64,000 nucleotides of DNA from Paraburkholderia caledonica NBRC 102488 (GCF_000685095.1 NZ_BAYE01000021.1:1-64000), one strand, 5' to 3'. Shown: positions 43,932-53,318, counted from the first letter of the stretch. Program-made: numbers and translations. The notes: generated by a model from the letters alone, not told the origin.

Positions 43932-45101
43932 ATGAACACAATCAAACGAATCGATCCGCGCCGCCCGTTCACGATCACCGTTGACGGACTCAGACGCATC
44001 ACGCTGGGCGCGACCGGTGTGGCGGGCGCAATGGATTTCGCCGCCTCGGGCGCCGCGCATCGTGAACAACCGAAGCCGCGCCGCACGAGCGCCACACCGC
44101 AGCATGTGATGCTGGTGGCGGCACACGCGGACCGCGGCGCGCTCGACGATCACGCGCGCCAGACGCTGGCCGCCGCCGCATTGATCGCCGATGCAACCAC
44201 CGAGATCGTGCTGCTCGTATTCGGCGAATTCGCGGGCGACGCCGGCGCATTGGGCGCTGACAAGCTGATCGAGTTGCCTACGTTCGATCGTCGCCATTTT
44301 GCACCGGACGACGAATTGAACGCGCTCGCTGCGTGCGTGGCGGCTTATGCGCCAGTGCATTTGTTCCTGCCCGACAACGCGATCGGCGACGGCGATCTTG
44401 GTCGCCGGTATGCGGCGGCGGCAAATGCAAGCGTCGCGACACACGTCGTTGAAATCGATGCGTCTCACGTGGCCGCGTATGTGCATGCGAACACCGCGTT
44501 CGCTTCGTGTGCGCTGCCAGAAGTGATATTGCTTGCGCCCAATGCAGTCGATCCCAAGCTGCCGTTTGTCGGAGCAGGAGAGAGAGTCGCATGGCGTTTC
44601 GATGGCGAACCCGCTGCCACCAAAGGCATCGTGCGCGACCTCGGCATCGAGGAGATGGACGCAGCGCAGCTCGCGCTGGAAGAAGCGGACTTCATCGTCT
44701 CCGCGGGCAACGGAGTCAGCGATGTGCCTGCGTTCGAGCGTCTCGCGGCCACGCTCGGCGCGGCGATCGGTGCAAGCCGTGTCGCAGTGGACGACGGCAA
44801 ATTCACACGTGACAAGCAGATTGGCGCGACCGGCAAGACCGTTGAAGCCAGCGTGTATATCGCGTTTGGCATATCCGGCGCCGTGCAGCATTTGCAAGGC
44901 ATCAAGGATTGCCGGCATGTGATCGCGGTGAACCTGGATGCGAGCGCGCCCATCGCCAAGCGGGCCAACCTGACCGTCATTGCCGATGCGCAGGAAACCA
45001 TCGCGGCACTTAATGACGCGGCTGCCGCGGCGCGCTCTGCTCGCGGCACGGGTGCTGCATTACTGAACTCGAAGGCTGTAGCGGAAGGAGCGCTCGCATG
45101 A
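43932..45101 (+). CDS. etfA: Electron transfer flavoprotein alpha subunit of the dgc operon
   Basis: This 389-residue alpha subunit has the C-terminal FAD-binding block SAGNGVSDVPAFERLAATLGAAIGASRVAVDDG, then GATGKTVEASVYIAFGISGAVQHLQGIKDC and VIAVNLDASAPI. It has an extra N-terminal about 60 residues (MNTIKRIDPRRPFTITVDGLRRIT), longer than housekeeping EtfA. It lies 4 bases after dgcB and overlaps etfB by ATGA. It is dedicated to the dimethylglycine/betaine pathway, as in the Pseudomonas dgc cluster. The gene symbol is generic; a locus-specific name is not used. Confidence 0.93.
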   Translation: MNTIKRIDPRRPFTITVDGLRRITLGATGVAGAMDFAASGAAHREQPKPRRTSATPQHVMLVAAHADRGALDDHARQTLAAAALIADATTEIVLLVFGEFAGDAGALGADKLIELPTFDRRHFAPDDELNALAACVAAYAPVHLFLPDNAIGDGDLGRRYAAAANASVATHVVEIDASHVAAYVHANTAFASCALPEVILLAPNAVDPKLPFVGAGERVAWRFDGEPAATKGIVRDLGIEEMDAAQLALEEADFIVSAGNGVSDVPAFERLAATLGAAIGASRVAVDDGKFTRDKQIGATGKTVEASVYIAFGISGAVQHLQGIKDCRHVIAVNLDASAPIAKRANLTVIADAQETIAALNDAAAAARSARGTGAALLNSKAVAEGALA

Positions 45102-45874
45102 AAATCGCCGTTCTCGTTTCCGTGGGCCGACATCCGGTGAGCGGCGTTGCGCGCTACAGCCGTAACGACGCGGCCGCACTGACGCTCGCCTTGACGCTCG
45201 CAAAACAGCATGCCGCGACACTCGACGTGCTGCATGCGGGCGACCCTGCTAATCCCGCGCTACAGGAATACCTCGCGCTCGGTGCGCGCTCGGTCGAAGT
45301 GCTTGCCGTTCCCAACGCAGACGGGTCGCAAGCCGATGGCGCAGCGCTGCTTGCCGCGCGTCTGCCCGGCTACGATCTCGTGCTGACCGGCACGCGAGCC
45401 GAAGGCGCTTTCGACAGCGGGATGCTGCCGTATCGGGTGGCGAACGCGCTGGGCATTCCGCTCGTCGGCGCGGCTGTCGATGTGGTCGTGAAGGACGGGT
45501 GCGCACAAGTTCGGCAATTCATGCCCAAGGGTTTGCGCCGCCGTGTCGAGGTGCAATTGCCCGCACTGATCGCCGTGCATCCGATGGCAAACGCAACGCC
45601 GACCTATGCCTATGCACGGCAGCGCGAAGGGACCATTTACGCGGTCGCCTGTGCGGAACCTGCTCGCGCGACGGAACTCGCCTGGACTATTCGCCCCGCG
45701 AGCAGCAAGCCGGTGCGTCTCGCCGCAGCCGAGAAGCGCTCGGGCCACGCCCGGATGCTCTCCGCAACCACGACGGAAAGCCGCGGCGGCAGCGTCGTAA
45801 TTGAAGGGAGTTCCGTCGAAAAAGCACAAGTGATTCTGGCGTATTTGCGCGAGCATCAACTCGTGGATTACTGA
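45098..45874 (+). CDS. etfB: Electron transfer flavoprotein beta subunit of the dgc operon
   Basis: This 258-residue beta subunit starts MKIAVLVSVGRHPVSGVARYSRNDAAALTLAL, a variant of the usual KVPDT...NPYDE motif, which is consistent with a paralogue serving a special partner. It keeps YDLVLTGTRAEGAFDSGMLPYRVANALGIPLVGAAVDV. The C-terminus RGGSVVIEGSSVEKAQVILAYLREHQLVDY matches the ETF-beta end. The ATG overlaps the etfA stop. It forms the ETF with the upstream subunit. Confidence 0.92.
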   Translation: MKIAVLVSVGRHPVSGVARYSRNDAAALTLALTLAKQHAATLDVLHAGDPANPALQEYLALGARSVEVLAVPNADGSQADGAALLAARLPGYDLVLTGTRAEGAFDSGMLPYRVANALGIPLVGAAVDVVVKDGCAQVRQFMPKGLRRRVEVQLPALIAVHPMANATPTYAYARQREGTIYAVACAEPARATELAWTIRPASSKPVRLAAAEKRSGHARMLSATTTESRGGSVVIEGSSVEKAQVILAYLREHQLVDY

Positions 45875-45947
45875 TTTCCGGTTCAGGCGAGCATGCGGCC
45901 AGGAGGGCCTGGCGCGGCGCCAGACGTGACACGCAACGGAGCACACA

Positions 45948-47252
45948 ATGAAAGTTTCCGCAGACGTTCGCGCAATGATCGAACGCCGCAAGAAGAATTA
46001 CACGCTGGAAGCGCCGTTCTACACGAGCGAGGAAATCTTCGCGCTCGACATGGACGCGATCTTCCGCCAGCACTGGATTCAGGTCGCGGTCGAGCCGGAC
46101 GTGCCCGAGCCGGGCGATTACATCACGGTGGAAGTCGGCCACGATTCCATTCTGATCGTACGCGACGACGATATGCAGGTACGGGCGTTTCATAACGTGT
46201 GCCGGCATCGCGGCGCACGCTTGTGCAATACCGACAAGGGTTCGCTCGGCAATATCGTGTGCCCGTACCACAGCTGGACGTATAACCTGAACGGCGATCT
46301 GATGTTCGCCGAGCATATGGGCGACCAGTTCGACCGCTGCAAGCACAGCTTGAAGAAAGTCCATGTTGAGAACCTCGCGGGACTCATCTTTATCTGTCTG
46401 GCCGACAATCCGCCCGCTGACTTCTCCGTCATGCGCGCGGCAATGGAGCCGTACCTGGCGCCGCATCAACTGGCCGGCTGCAAGATCGCGGCGTCGATCG
46501 ACATTATCGAGGAAGGCAACTGGAAGCTTACGATGGAGAACAATCGCGAGTGCTATCACTGCGTCGCGAACCATCCTGAGCTGACCATTTCGCTTTACGA
46601 ATACGGTTTCGGCTATCAACGTACACCGGCTAACGAAGAAGGTATGGCCGCTTTCGAAGAGACAGTTGCGCGCCGTACCGCGCAATGGGAAGCAATGAAG
46701 CTGCCGTCGGCGGAAATCGACCGGCTCGCGGATCTGGTTACCGGTTTTCGCACGCAACGTCTGCCGCTCGATCGCGACGGCGAATCGCAGACGCTGGACG
46801 CGAAAGTGGCGTCGAAGAAATTGCTCGGCGGCTTCGAGCAGGCCGATCTTGGCGGTTTGTCGTTCTGGACGCAGCCCAATTCGTGGCATCACTTCATGAG
46901 CGATCACATTGTGAGCTTCTCGGTGATTCCGCTTTCGGCCGGCAAAACGCTCGTGCGCACGAAATGGCTCGTGCACAAGGACGCGCGCGAAGGCATCGAC
47001 TACGACGTCAACAACCTGACGGCCGTATGGCGCGCGACCAATGATCAGGACCGCGCGCTCGTTGAATACTCGCAGCGCGGCGCAACGAGCAGCGCCTATG
47101 AGCCGGGTCCGTATTCGCCGTTCACAGAAGGTCTCGTGGAGAAGTTTTGCGAGTGGTACATCGGCCGCATCGCAGACTACAGCAACGCGCCGCAGACGCA
47201 CGATGCGGAGCCGTCCGCATTCGGCGAGAAAGTCGTGTCCTTCAAGCGCTGA
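45948..47252 (+). CDS. gbcA: Glycine betaine monooxygenase, Rieske oxygenase subunit
   Basis: This 434-residue Rieske non-haem iron oxygenase has the Rieske ligands C85-x-H87 and C105-x2-H108 and the mononuclear iron histidines in ENNRECYHCVANHPEL (H204 and H209). The sequence ends FGEKVVSFKR. It removes one methyl from glycine betaine, giving dimethylglycine and formaldehyde, with GbcB as reductase. It lies 73 bases after etfB on the same strand, so it may share or have its own promoter. The ribosome site ACGGAG lies before the ATG. Confidence 0.95.
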   Translation: MKVSADVRAMIERRKKNYTLEAPFYTSEEIFALDMDAIFRQHWIQVAVEPDVPEPGDYITVEVGHDSILIVRDDDMQVRAFHNVCRHRGARLCNTDKGSLGNIVCPYHSWTYNLNGDLMFAEHMGDQFDRCKHSLKKVHVENLAGLIFICLADNPPADFSVMRAAMEPYLAPHQLAGCKIAASIDIIEEGNWKLTMENNRECYHCVANHPELTISLYEYGFGYQRTPANEEGMAAFEETVARRTAQWEAMKLPSAEIDRLADLVTGFRTQRLPLDRDGESQTLDAKVASKKLLGGFEQADLGGLSFWTQPNSWHHFMSDHIVSFSVIPLSAGKTLVRTKWLVHKDAREGIDYDVNNLTAVWRATNDQDRALVEYSQRGATSSAYEPGPYSPFTEGLVEKFCEWYIGRIADYSNAPQTHDAEPSAFGEKVVSFKR

Positions 47253-47285
47253 GCGCACGATCGCAACCAGGAGCGGGAGAAAATA

Positions 47286-48539
47286 ATGATGCGCGATCAG
47301 GCGACGTTTCAGCTCGGCACCGAGCCGGCATCGCAATTTGCAACAAGCCGTGTTACGCAGCCTCGCTTCTGGGACATGCTGCCCGCGCGGTGGAACAGCG
47401 ATGTAGACGAAACACTGGTGTGCTGCCATGTGCGTCAGGAAACGCATGACGTGAAGAGCTTTTTCTTCCGCGCGCCGGGCGAACGGACCTTCGTGTTCGA
47501 GCCGGGACAGTTCATCACGCTCGAACTGGATATCGACGGTGAGTCGATCAACCGTTGCTATACGATCTCGTCGCCGCCTACGCGTCCGCACACCATTTCC
47601 ATTACGGTGAAGCGTGTGCCGGGCGGTAAAGTATCGAACTGGCTGCACGACAACCTGCAGGTGGGCGGCGAAGTTCGCGTACTCGGGCCGGCGGGCGAAT
47701 TCACGTGTGCTCGTCACCCTGCGCGCAAGCTGCTGTTTCTGTCGGCGGGTTCAGGCATTACGCCGCTGATGTCGATGAGTCGTGCGCATCACGAACTGGG
47801 CGAGGACAGCGACATTGTCTTCGTACACAGCGCCCGCACGCCCGACGATATTATCTTCGCGCGCGAACTCGACCTGATCGCGTCAAATCACGCGCGTTTT
47901 CGTACCGCATTTGTTTGCGAGCGGGTGGGCGCGCGCACGAACTGGCCAGGTGTGACGGGTTTTCTGACGTTGCCCTTACTCAAGCTGATTGCACCGGACT
48001 TTCTCGAACGCGAGATCTTCACTTGCGGGCCCGCGCCGTACATGCAAGCAGTACGCAACCTGCTGGACGAGGGCGGTTTCGACCGAGGCCATTATCACGA
48101 GGAAAGCTTTTCGTTCGACACGGTCAGCGAGGTCGCCGCACAATTGGCTACCGTGCATGTCGCGGAGGTGTTGCAAAACGCGGCCGAGCCGGAAACAGCC
48201 GAGAGCTTTGTAGAAGCCCGGGAACAGGCGCCGGCTTTCGAGCCGGCTGCCGCACCCGGCGTGGCCGAAACGCAGACGCGCTACAAGGTCAGCTTCACGA
48301 AAAGCAACCGTGAGATCGAATGCGACAGCGGCCAGCATGTGCTGGATGCCGCGAAGAAGGCGGGTGTGCGCCTGCCGGCATCGTGCACGCAGGGCATGTG
48401 CGGAACCTGCAAGGTGAAGCTGGTATCGGGCGAGGTGGCGATGAAACACGCGGGCGGCATTCGTCAGCGGGAAATCGATCAAGGCATGGTGCTCCTCTGC
48501 TGCAGCAAGCCGCTCACCGATCTCGTCGTAGAGAAGTGA
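47286..48539 (+). CDS. gbcB: Glycine betaine monooxygenase reductase subunit
   Basis: This 417-residue reductase has an FAD domain (NRCYTISSPP at 89-98), an NAD-binding domain (SAGSGITPLM at 153-162) and a C-terminal plant-type [2Fe-2S] ferredoxin domain with C367, C372, C375 and C405. This matches the class of reductases that serve Rieske oxygenases. It supplies electrons to GbcA. It starts 33 bases after gbcA, with GGAG before the ATG at 47286; an adjacent ATG at 47289 is possible. An Ala/Pro-rich linker of about 40 residues joins it to the ferredoxin domain. Confidence 0.95.
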   Translation: MMRDQATFQLGTEPASQFATSRVTQPRFWDMLPARWNSDVDETLVCCHVRQETHDVKSFFFRAPGERTFVFEPGQFITLELDIDGESINRCYTISSPPTRPHTISITVKRVPGGKVSNWLHDNLQVGGEVRVLGPAGEFTCARHPARKLLFLSAGSGITPLMSMSRAHHELGEDSDIVFVHSARTPDDIIFARELDLIASNHARFRTAFVCERVGARTNWPGVTGFLTLPLLKLIAPDFLEREIFTCGPAPYMQAVRNLLDEGGFDRGHYHEESFSFDTVSEVAAQLATVHVAEVLQNAAEPETAESFVEAREQAPAFEPAAAPGVAETQTRYKVSFTKSNREIECDSGQHVLDAAKKAGVRLPASCTQGMCGTCKVKLVSGEVAMKHAGGIRQREIDQGMVLLCCSKPLTDLVVEK

Positions 48540-48597
48540 CTGGCGCCAACGGTCAGGAACAAACTGCCGTGAGTCGCGGCAGCAAGCAGATGAGCCA

Positions 48598-48625
48598 GGT
48601 CGCGTGCGGACAACTACATGTCGGA
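48598..48625 (+). promoter_or_regulatory. Candidate regulator site: GTCG repeat upstream of the betaine-binding-protein gene
   Basis: GTCG occurs at 48599 and 48620, exactly 21 bases apart, in the gap after gbcB. The same spacing occurs upstream of choV and fdhA. It lies about 85-108 bases before the gene start at 48707. Confidence 0.5.
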
Positions 48626-48706
48626 AAACAACGTTACCGGGCAATTCTGGCTGGCGATTCTAAATGCTCAATGGGTTGTTTTTAGACGGCGAACGGGAGA
48701 ACGGCG

Positions 48707-49564
48707 ATGAGACTGATCAAAAGGATACTGGTGTTGAGCACCCTGAGCGCGGCGCTGGCGGCAACCAGCGTAAGCGCCCCGGCGGATCCCAAACCGACCA
48801 TCAAAATCGGCTACGTGGAAGGCTGGGACGATAGCGTCGCGACATCCAACGTCGCCGCCCGCGTGATCGAGAAACGCCTGGGCTATCAGGTGCAACTCGT
48901 ACCGGTTGCAGCGGGTGTGATGTGGCAGGGCGTGGCGCGGGGCGATCTCGACGCGACGCTGTCCGCATGGCTGCCGGTCACGCACGGTGCGTACTGGAAC
49001 AATTTCAAGGACAAAGTGGTCGATCTCGGCCCGAATTTCAACGACGCGAAGATCGGTCTTATCGTGCCCGACAATCTCGACGTGAAAACGGTCGGTGACC
49101 TGGAAGCGAAGAAAGCGGAGTTCGGCTCGCGCATTGTCGGTATCGACGCAGGTGCGGGCGTGATGCAGAAAACCAGCGAGGCAATCAAGGCTTACGGACT
49201 CGACTACAAGCTGATGCCGAGTTCAGGCAGCGCAATGACCGCGGAACTCGCGCGATCGGAAGCGGCGAGCAAGCCGATCATCGTAACCGGCTGGAAGCCG
49301 CACTGGATGTTCGCAAAGTACAAGCTCAAGTTCCTTGAAGATCCGAAGAAAGTGTTTGGTGAGGCGGAGCACGTGGACAGCGTCGTCAATCCTGAACTGG
49401 AAAAGAAGGCGCCGCCCGTCGTCGCGTTCCTGAAGAAGTTCCAGTGGAAGCCGGGTGAGATCGACAGCGTGATGCTCGCCACGCAGAACGGCGAGAAGCC
49501 GACCGCCGCTGCAGACGCGTGGATTAGCGCACACGGCGATCGAGTAGATAGCTGGGTTAAGTAG
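48707..49564 (+). CDS. OpuAC-type glycine betaine/quaternary amine-binding protein
   Basis: This 285-residue periplasmic binding protein has a signal peptide ending SAPADPKPT. The mature start IKIGYVEGWDDSVATSNVAARVIEKRLGY is the OpuAC/ProX-like pattern (GYVEGWDD...), with DATLSAWLPVTHGAYW and TGWKPHWMF aromatic segments for the cation. It is a different subgroup from the ChoX pair (17702 and 53319) and has no ATPase or permease next to it, so it may use ChoVW. It is probably the glycine betaine-binding protein. Ends at a strong terminator. Confidence 0.9.
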   Translation: MRLIKRILVLSTLSAALAATSVSAPADPKPTIKIGYVEGWDDSVATSNVAARVIEKRLGYQVQLVPVAAGVMWQGVARGDLDATLSAWLPVTHGAYWNNFKDKVVDLGPNFNDAKIGLIVPDNLDVKTVGDLEAKKAEFGSRIVGIDAGAGVMQKTSEAIKAYGLDYKLMPSSGSAMTAELARSEAASKPIIVTGWKPHWMFAKYKLKFLEDPKKVFGEAEHVDSVVNPELEKKAPPVVAFLKKFQWKPGEIDSVMLATQNGEKPTAAADAWISAHGDRVDSWVK

Positions 49565-49597
49565 ACAGAGCTTTAGCTGTCCGCGCTCGAAAGACAG

Positions 49598-49626
49598 AAA
49601 ACGCCGCTTATCAAAGCGGCGTTTTT
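49598..49626. terminator. Strong bidirectional terminator
   Basis: AAAACGCCGCTT at 49598-49609 pairs perfectly with AAGCGGCGTTTT at 49614-49625 around ATCA, with further T on the plus strand and A on the other side. It lies between the betaine-binding gene and the convergent purU gene. Confidence 0.85.
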
Positions 49627-49645
49627 CTTTGTGCTTATTGCAGCG

Positions 49646-50521
49646 CTATTGCAGCACGACAGTTCTGTCGCCGTTGATAAACACCCGCCGCTCGATAAAC
49701 GCCTTGACCGCGCGAGCGAGCGTGATGCACTCGACGTCGCGTCCGGTGGCGAGCAAGCGCTCCGGACTGTACGAATGATCGACACGTTCGACGACCTGCT
49801 CGATGATCGGACCTTCGTCGAGATCGTCGGTCACGAAGTGCGCGGTCGCGCCGATCAGTTTCACGCCGCGCGCATGCGCCTGGTGATATGGTTTCGCACC
49901 CTTGAAGCCAGGCAAAAACGAATGGTGAATGTTGATCGCGCGCGCAGCGAGGGCACGGCTCGTCTCGCCCGAAAGAATCTGCATGTAGCGCGCGAGTATC
50001 ATCAATTCGGCGCCGGAGGTCTCGAACAGATCGAGCAAGCGCGCTTCCTGCCGCGGTTTTGTATCGGCGGTGATGGGCAGATGGTGAAACGGCAACCCGT
50101 GTTGCTGCGCAAGCGGTTCGAGATCGCGGTGATTCGAGCCAATGCCGACAATGTCCATCTTGAGCTCGCCCATTCGCCACCGAAATAGCAGGTCCGCGAG
50201 ACAGTGCTCGAGCTTCGACACCATGATGAGTACTTTGGGACGCGTGCTGACGTCGTGCATTGCCCAGGTCATACGAAAGCGCTCGGCAATCGGCTCGAAC
50301 TCGCGTTTGAGTGCCGCGATATTTCGCGTCTCGTTCGCATCCACGCCGTGAAAAACGCAGCGCACGAAAAAGCGCTCACTGAGGTCGTCGTCGAAAACGG
50401 TGAGTTCGTCGATATAACAATGATGCCGGTCGAGAAAGCCGACAACGGCGGCAACCTGGCCCGCGGCGCTCGGACACGCGACGGTGAGAACCAGTTGATC
50501 AGGACGGGAATCGGCGGACAT
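49646..50521 (-). CDS. purU: Formyltetrahydrofolate deformylase
   Basis: This 291-residue enzyme has an N-terminal ACT domain (about 8-85) and the formyl transferase-like catalytic domain with N197-I-H199 in INIHHSFLPGF and the aspartate D235 in DDLDEGPII. It hydrolyses 10-formyl-THF to formate and THF, recycling the folate after sarcosine oxidase has loaded it with C1 units. The ATG at 50521 begins the homology. It is convergent with the betaine-binding gene and lies 125 bases downstream of the LysR gene on the same strand. Position inside the island supports a C1-disposal role. Confidence 0.94.
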   Translation of the reverse strand: MSADSRPDQLVLTVACPSAAGQVAAVVGFLDRHHCYIDELTVFDDDLSERFFVRCVFHGVDANETRNIAALKREFEPIAERFRMTWAMHDVSTRPKVLIMVSKLEHCLADLLFRWRMGELKMDIVGIGSNHRDLEPLAQQHGLPFHHLPITADTKPRQEARLLDLFETSGAELMILARYMQILSGETSRALAARAINIHHSFLPGFKGAKPYHQAHARGVKLIGATAHFVTDDLDEGPIIEQVVERVDHSYSPERLLATGRDVECITLARAVKAFIERRVFINGDRTVVLQ

Positions 50522-50646
50522 GCGCTCTCCACATAAACGAAGGGGGATGCCGCGGGGCGCGGCATGCATCGTCGCAGTAGAGCAAATTCACGCACAACGC
50601 GGATAGAAGCGAATCGCCGTGGCAATGGAACCGGAACGCCAGATAG

Positions 50647-51561
50647 CTATTCCGCGTCGAGCCCGCATTCGCCGAGCAGCCATTGGCGGAAAGCGTCGAC
50701 TGCGGGCGTTGCCGCGCGCTGCGTGACCAGCATGTAGCCGCGCTCGGTGACCACCGGGGTGTCGAACAGCTCGACGAGTTGGCCGGTGGCGAGCAGTTCG
50801 TGGATGAGCGGCGCCCAGCCGAGTGCCACGCCCTGGCCCATAATCGCCGCATGGGCGACGAGGGTGAAGCTGTTGAACGTGATGCCGCGGTGCGCAGCGG
50901 GCGCAACGAGACCGTGCGCCGCGAACCAGTCGGCCCACGACAGCCAGCGCGCGGGCTGGGTCGGTTCAAGGTGCAGAAGCGGCAGCGCGAGCAGCTCGGA
51001 CGGCGACATCAGCGGTGGATGTGCTGCCAGAAACGCCGGGCTGCACACTGGCGTGACACGCTCCGGAAAGAGCTTGATGACGCTGCGCGCGTTCCAGTCC
51101 GCATGTTCGTCGCCAAACGCAATCGCCACGTCAGCGTGATCGTGCGACGGATCGAACACGCTCTGCGACGTGATGATCTTCACGTCGACATCGGGCATCA
51201 GCGCCTTGAATTGCGAAAGCCGCGGCATTAGCCAGTAAGTGGCGAAACCAAAGTCGGTGGATAGGGTGAGCGTTTGCGGCGTGCGGCGCGCGCGGATTTC
51301 GGCGGTGGCATGACGGATGGTGTCGAGCGCAAGACGCACCGCATCGAAAAGCCGCTCGCCGTCTTCGGTGAGCCGGACACCGCGATGGCCGCGCTCGAAA
51401 AGCGGCGCACCCAGCGTCTCTTCGAGCTGCACGATGCGCTGGCTCACTGCCGGCTGCGTGGAACCTAGCTCTCGCGCGGCCGCCGTGAAACTCGCAAGAC
51501 GTGCGGCGGATTCGAACATCGTCAATGCCTGCATTGGCGGCAAGCGGTCCTGCCTCGACAT
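50647..51561 (-). CDS. LysR-type regulator of choline sulfate use
   Basis: This 304-residue LysR protein has a winged helix-turn-helix (residues 15-70, FESAARLASFTAAARELGSTQPAVSQRIVQLEETLGAPLFER) and a co-inducer domain. It is divergent from choline sulfatase betC, the classic position for the choline sulfate utilisation regulator. The co-inducer could be choline sulfate or choline. The gene lies just upstream of purU on the same strand. An inverted repeat at 51588-51622 lies in the interval with betC. Confidence 0.9.
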   Translation of the reverse strand: MSRQDRLPPMQALTMFESAARLASFTAAARELGSTQPAVSQRIVQLEETLGAPLFERGHRGVRLTEDGERLFDAVRLALDTIRHATAEIRARRTPQTLTLSTDFGFATYWLMPRLSQFKALMPDVDVKIITSQSVFDPSHDHADVAIAFGDEHADWNARSVIKLFPERVTPVCSPAFLAAHPPLMSPSELLALPLLHLEPTQPARWLSWADWFAAHGLVAPAAHRGITFNSFTLVAHAAIMGQGVALGWAPLIHELLATGQLVELFDTPVVTERGYMLVTQRAATPAVDAFRQWLLGECGLDAE

Positions 51562-51587
51562 AACGCCCCCTTATAGGCACATAACGA

Positions 51588-51622
51588 ATTGCCGTCTTCA
51601 CAGCGCCGAATTGACCGGCAAT
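51588..51622. promoter_or_regulatory. Inverted repeat in the LysR-betC interval
   Basis: ATTGCCG at 51588-51594 and CGGCAAT at 51616-51622 form an inverted repeat with a 21-base gap, placed between the divergent LysR gene and betC. LysR operators commonly have dyad elements in this position. It is a candidate binding site. Confidence 0.45.
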
Positions 51623-51733
51623 AGTGGTGTAAATGCCGCACGCGGACCGCAACCTGCGCTTCTATTCGTGTCTCCGATCGCACCGGCATAGGTAGTTGCA
51701 CTGACATCCATGATTCTATTCAAGGCGCGCTCC

Positions 51734-53272
51734 ATGCTCGACAGCAAAAAGAATATTCTCATTCTGATGGCCGACCAGATGACTCCATTTGCGCTCGCCG
51801 CTTATGGACACTCGCTAACGAGAACACCCAACCTCGACCGCCTTGCAAAGCAGGGTGTGGTATTCGATTCTGCATATTGCGCAAGCCCGTTGTGTGCGCC
51901 GTCGCGCTTTTCTTTTCTGTCCGGCAAATTGCCGTCTGCAATTGGCGCGTACGACAATGCCGCGGAATTTCCGTCGCAAACACTGACATTCGCGCATTAC
52001 CTTCGCGCTGAAGGATATCGCACGATTCTCTCGGGAAAGATGCATTTTTGCGGCGCGGATCAGTTGCACGGTTTCGAAGAGCGCCTCACCACCGACATAT
52101 ACCCGGCAGACTTCGGCTGGACGCCGAACTGGGACGATTTCGAGGCACGGCCGACGTGGTATCACAACATGAGTTCCGTTATCGACGCCGGGCCGTGCGT
52201 GCGCACGAACCAGCTCGATTTCGACGATGAAGTCACGTTCACGACGCGCCGGAAGCTCTTCGACATTGCCCGTGAGCGGCACGCGGGAAAAGACGCGAGG
52301 CCTTTCTGCATGGTCGCCTCGCTGACACATCCTCATGATCCTTACGCGATTCCGGAAAAGTACTGGAACATGTATCGGGATGACGATATCGACATGCCCG
52401 CGCATCGCGACTCATTCGACGAAGCCGATCCTCACTCCAGGCGCTTGCGTCACGTTTGCGAAACCGACCGCACGCCGCCGACCGACCAGCAGATCCGCAA
52501 CGCACGCCGCGCCTATTACGGCGCGATTTCCTATGTCGACGACCAGTTCGGTGCGATTCTCGAAGCGCTCGACCAGGCCGGGCTCGCGGAGGACACGATC
52601 ATTGTCGTCACTTCCGATCATGGCGAGATGCTCGGCGAGCGTGGCCTCTGGTACAAGATGACCTTTTTTGAAGGCGGCTGCCGCGTGCCGCTGATCGTGC
52701 ACGCGCCGCAGCAATTCGACGCGCATCGTGTGCACGCTTCCGTGTCGCATCTCGATCTGCTGCCCACACTGGTCGAACTGGCGCGGGGCGAACAACCGGT
52801 GGCATGGCCTGATTCGCCCGACGGACACAGTCTCGTGCCGCATCTTCGAGGAGAGCAGGGCGGTCATGACGAAGCAGTCGGCGAATATCTTGCGGAAGGC
52901 GCTATTGCGCCGATCATAATGCTGCGGCGCGGGCGCTTCAAATTCATACACTCGCCTGCCGACCCCGACCAGCTGTACGACGTCGAAGCCGATCCGCTCG
53001 AACGTGTGAACCTCGCGCCGAAAGCTGAATACGCGGCCCAGATACAGGAATTGCGCAACGAGATTGCCGCGCGCTGGGACCTCACTGCGCTGCACGATGA
53101 AGTGCTGCAAAGTCAGCGCCGTCGCCGCTTTCATTTCGCCGCCACCACCCAGGGCACAGTTGCTTCATGGGACTGGCAGCCTCGGGTCGATGCCAGTCAG
53201 CGTTACATGCGCAATCACATCGATCTGGACACGCTGGAAGCAATGGCGCGCTTCCCGGCGGTCGCGCACTGA
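51734..53272 (+). CDS. betC: Choline-sulfatase
   Basis: This 512-residue sulfatase has the active-site motif CAPSR with the formylglycine cysteine at C54 when started from the ATG at 51734. That matches the position and length of the characterised Sinorhizobium BetC. The alternative ATG at 51710 would place it at C62. Other family segments include MADQMTPFALAAYGHSLTRTPNLDRLAKQG and TSDHGEMLGERGLWYK. It converts choline-O-sulfate to choline and sulfate in the cytoplasm. The following gene is a ChoX-type binding protein, 46 bases later. It needs a formylglycine-generating or anaerobic maturase, which is not in this window. Confidence 0.95.
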   Translation: MLDSKKNILILMADQMTPFALAAYGHSLTRTPNLDRLAKQGVVFDSAYCASPLCAPSRFSFLSGKLPSAIGAYDNAAEFPSQTLTFAHYLRAEGYRTILSGKMHFCGADQLHGFEERLTTDIYPADFGWTPNWDDFEARPTWYHNMSSVIDAGPCVRTNQLDFDDEVTFTTRRKLFDIARERHAGKDARPFCMVASLTHPHDPYAIPEKYWNMYRDDDIDMPAHRDSFDEADPHSRRLRHVCETDRTPPTDQQIRNARRAYYGAISYVDDQFGAILEALDQAGLAEDTIIVVTSDHGEMLGERGLWYKMTFFEGGCRVPLIVHAPQQFDAHRVHASVSHLDLLPTLVELARGEQPVAWPDSPDGHSLVPHLRGEQGGHDEAVGEYLAEGAIAPIIMLRRGRFKFIHSPADPDQLYDVEADPLERVNLAPKAEYAAQIQELRNEIAARWDLTALHDEVLQSQRRRRFHFAATTQGTVASWDWQPRVDASQRYMRNHIDLDTLEAMARFPAVAH

Positions 53273-53318
53273 CCGGTCGCTACATGCTTACTTCTCACTC
53301 ACTCACAGGAAAGTCGCG

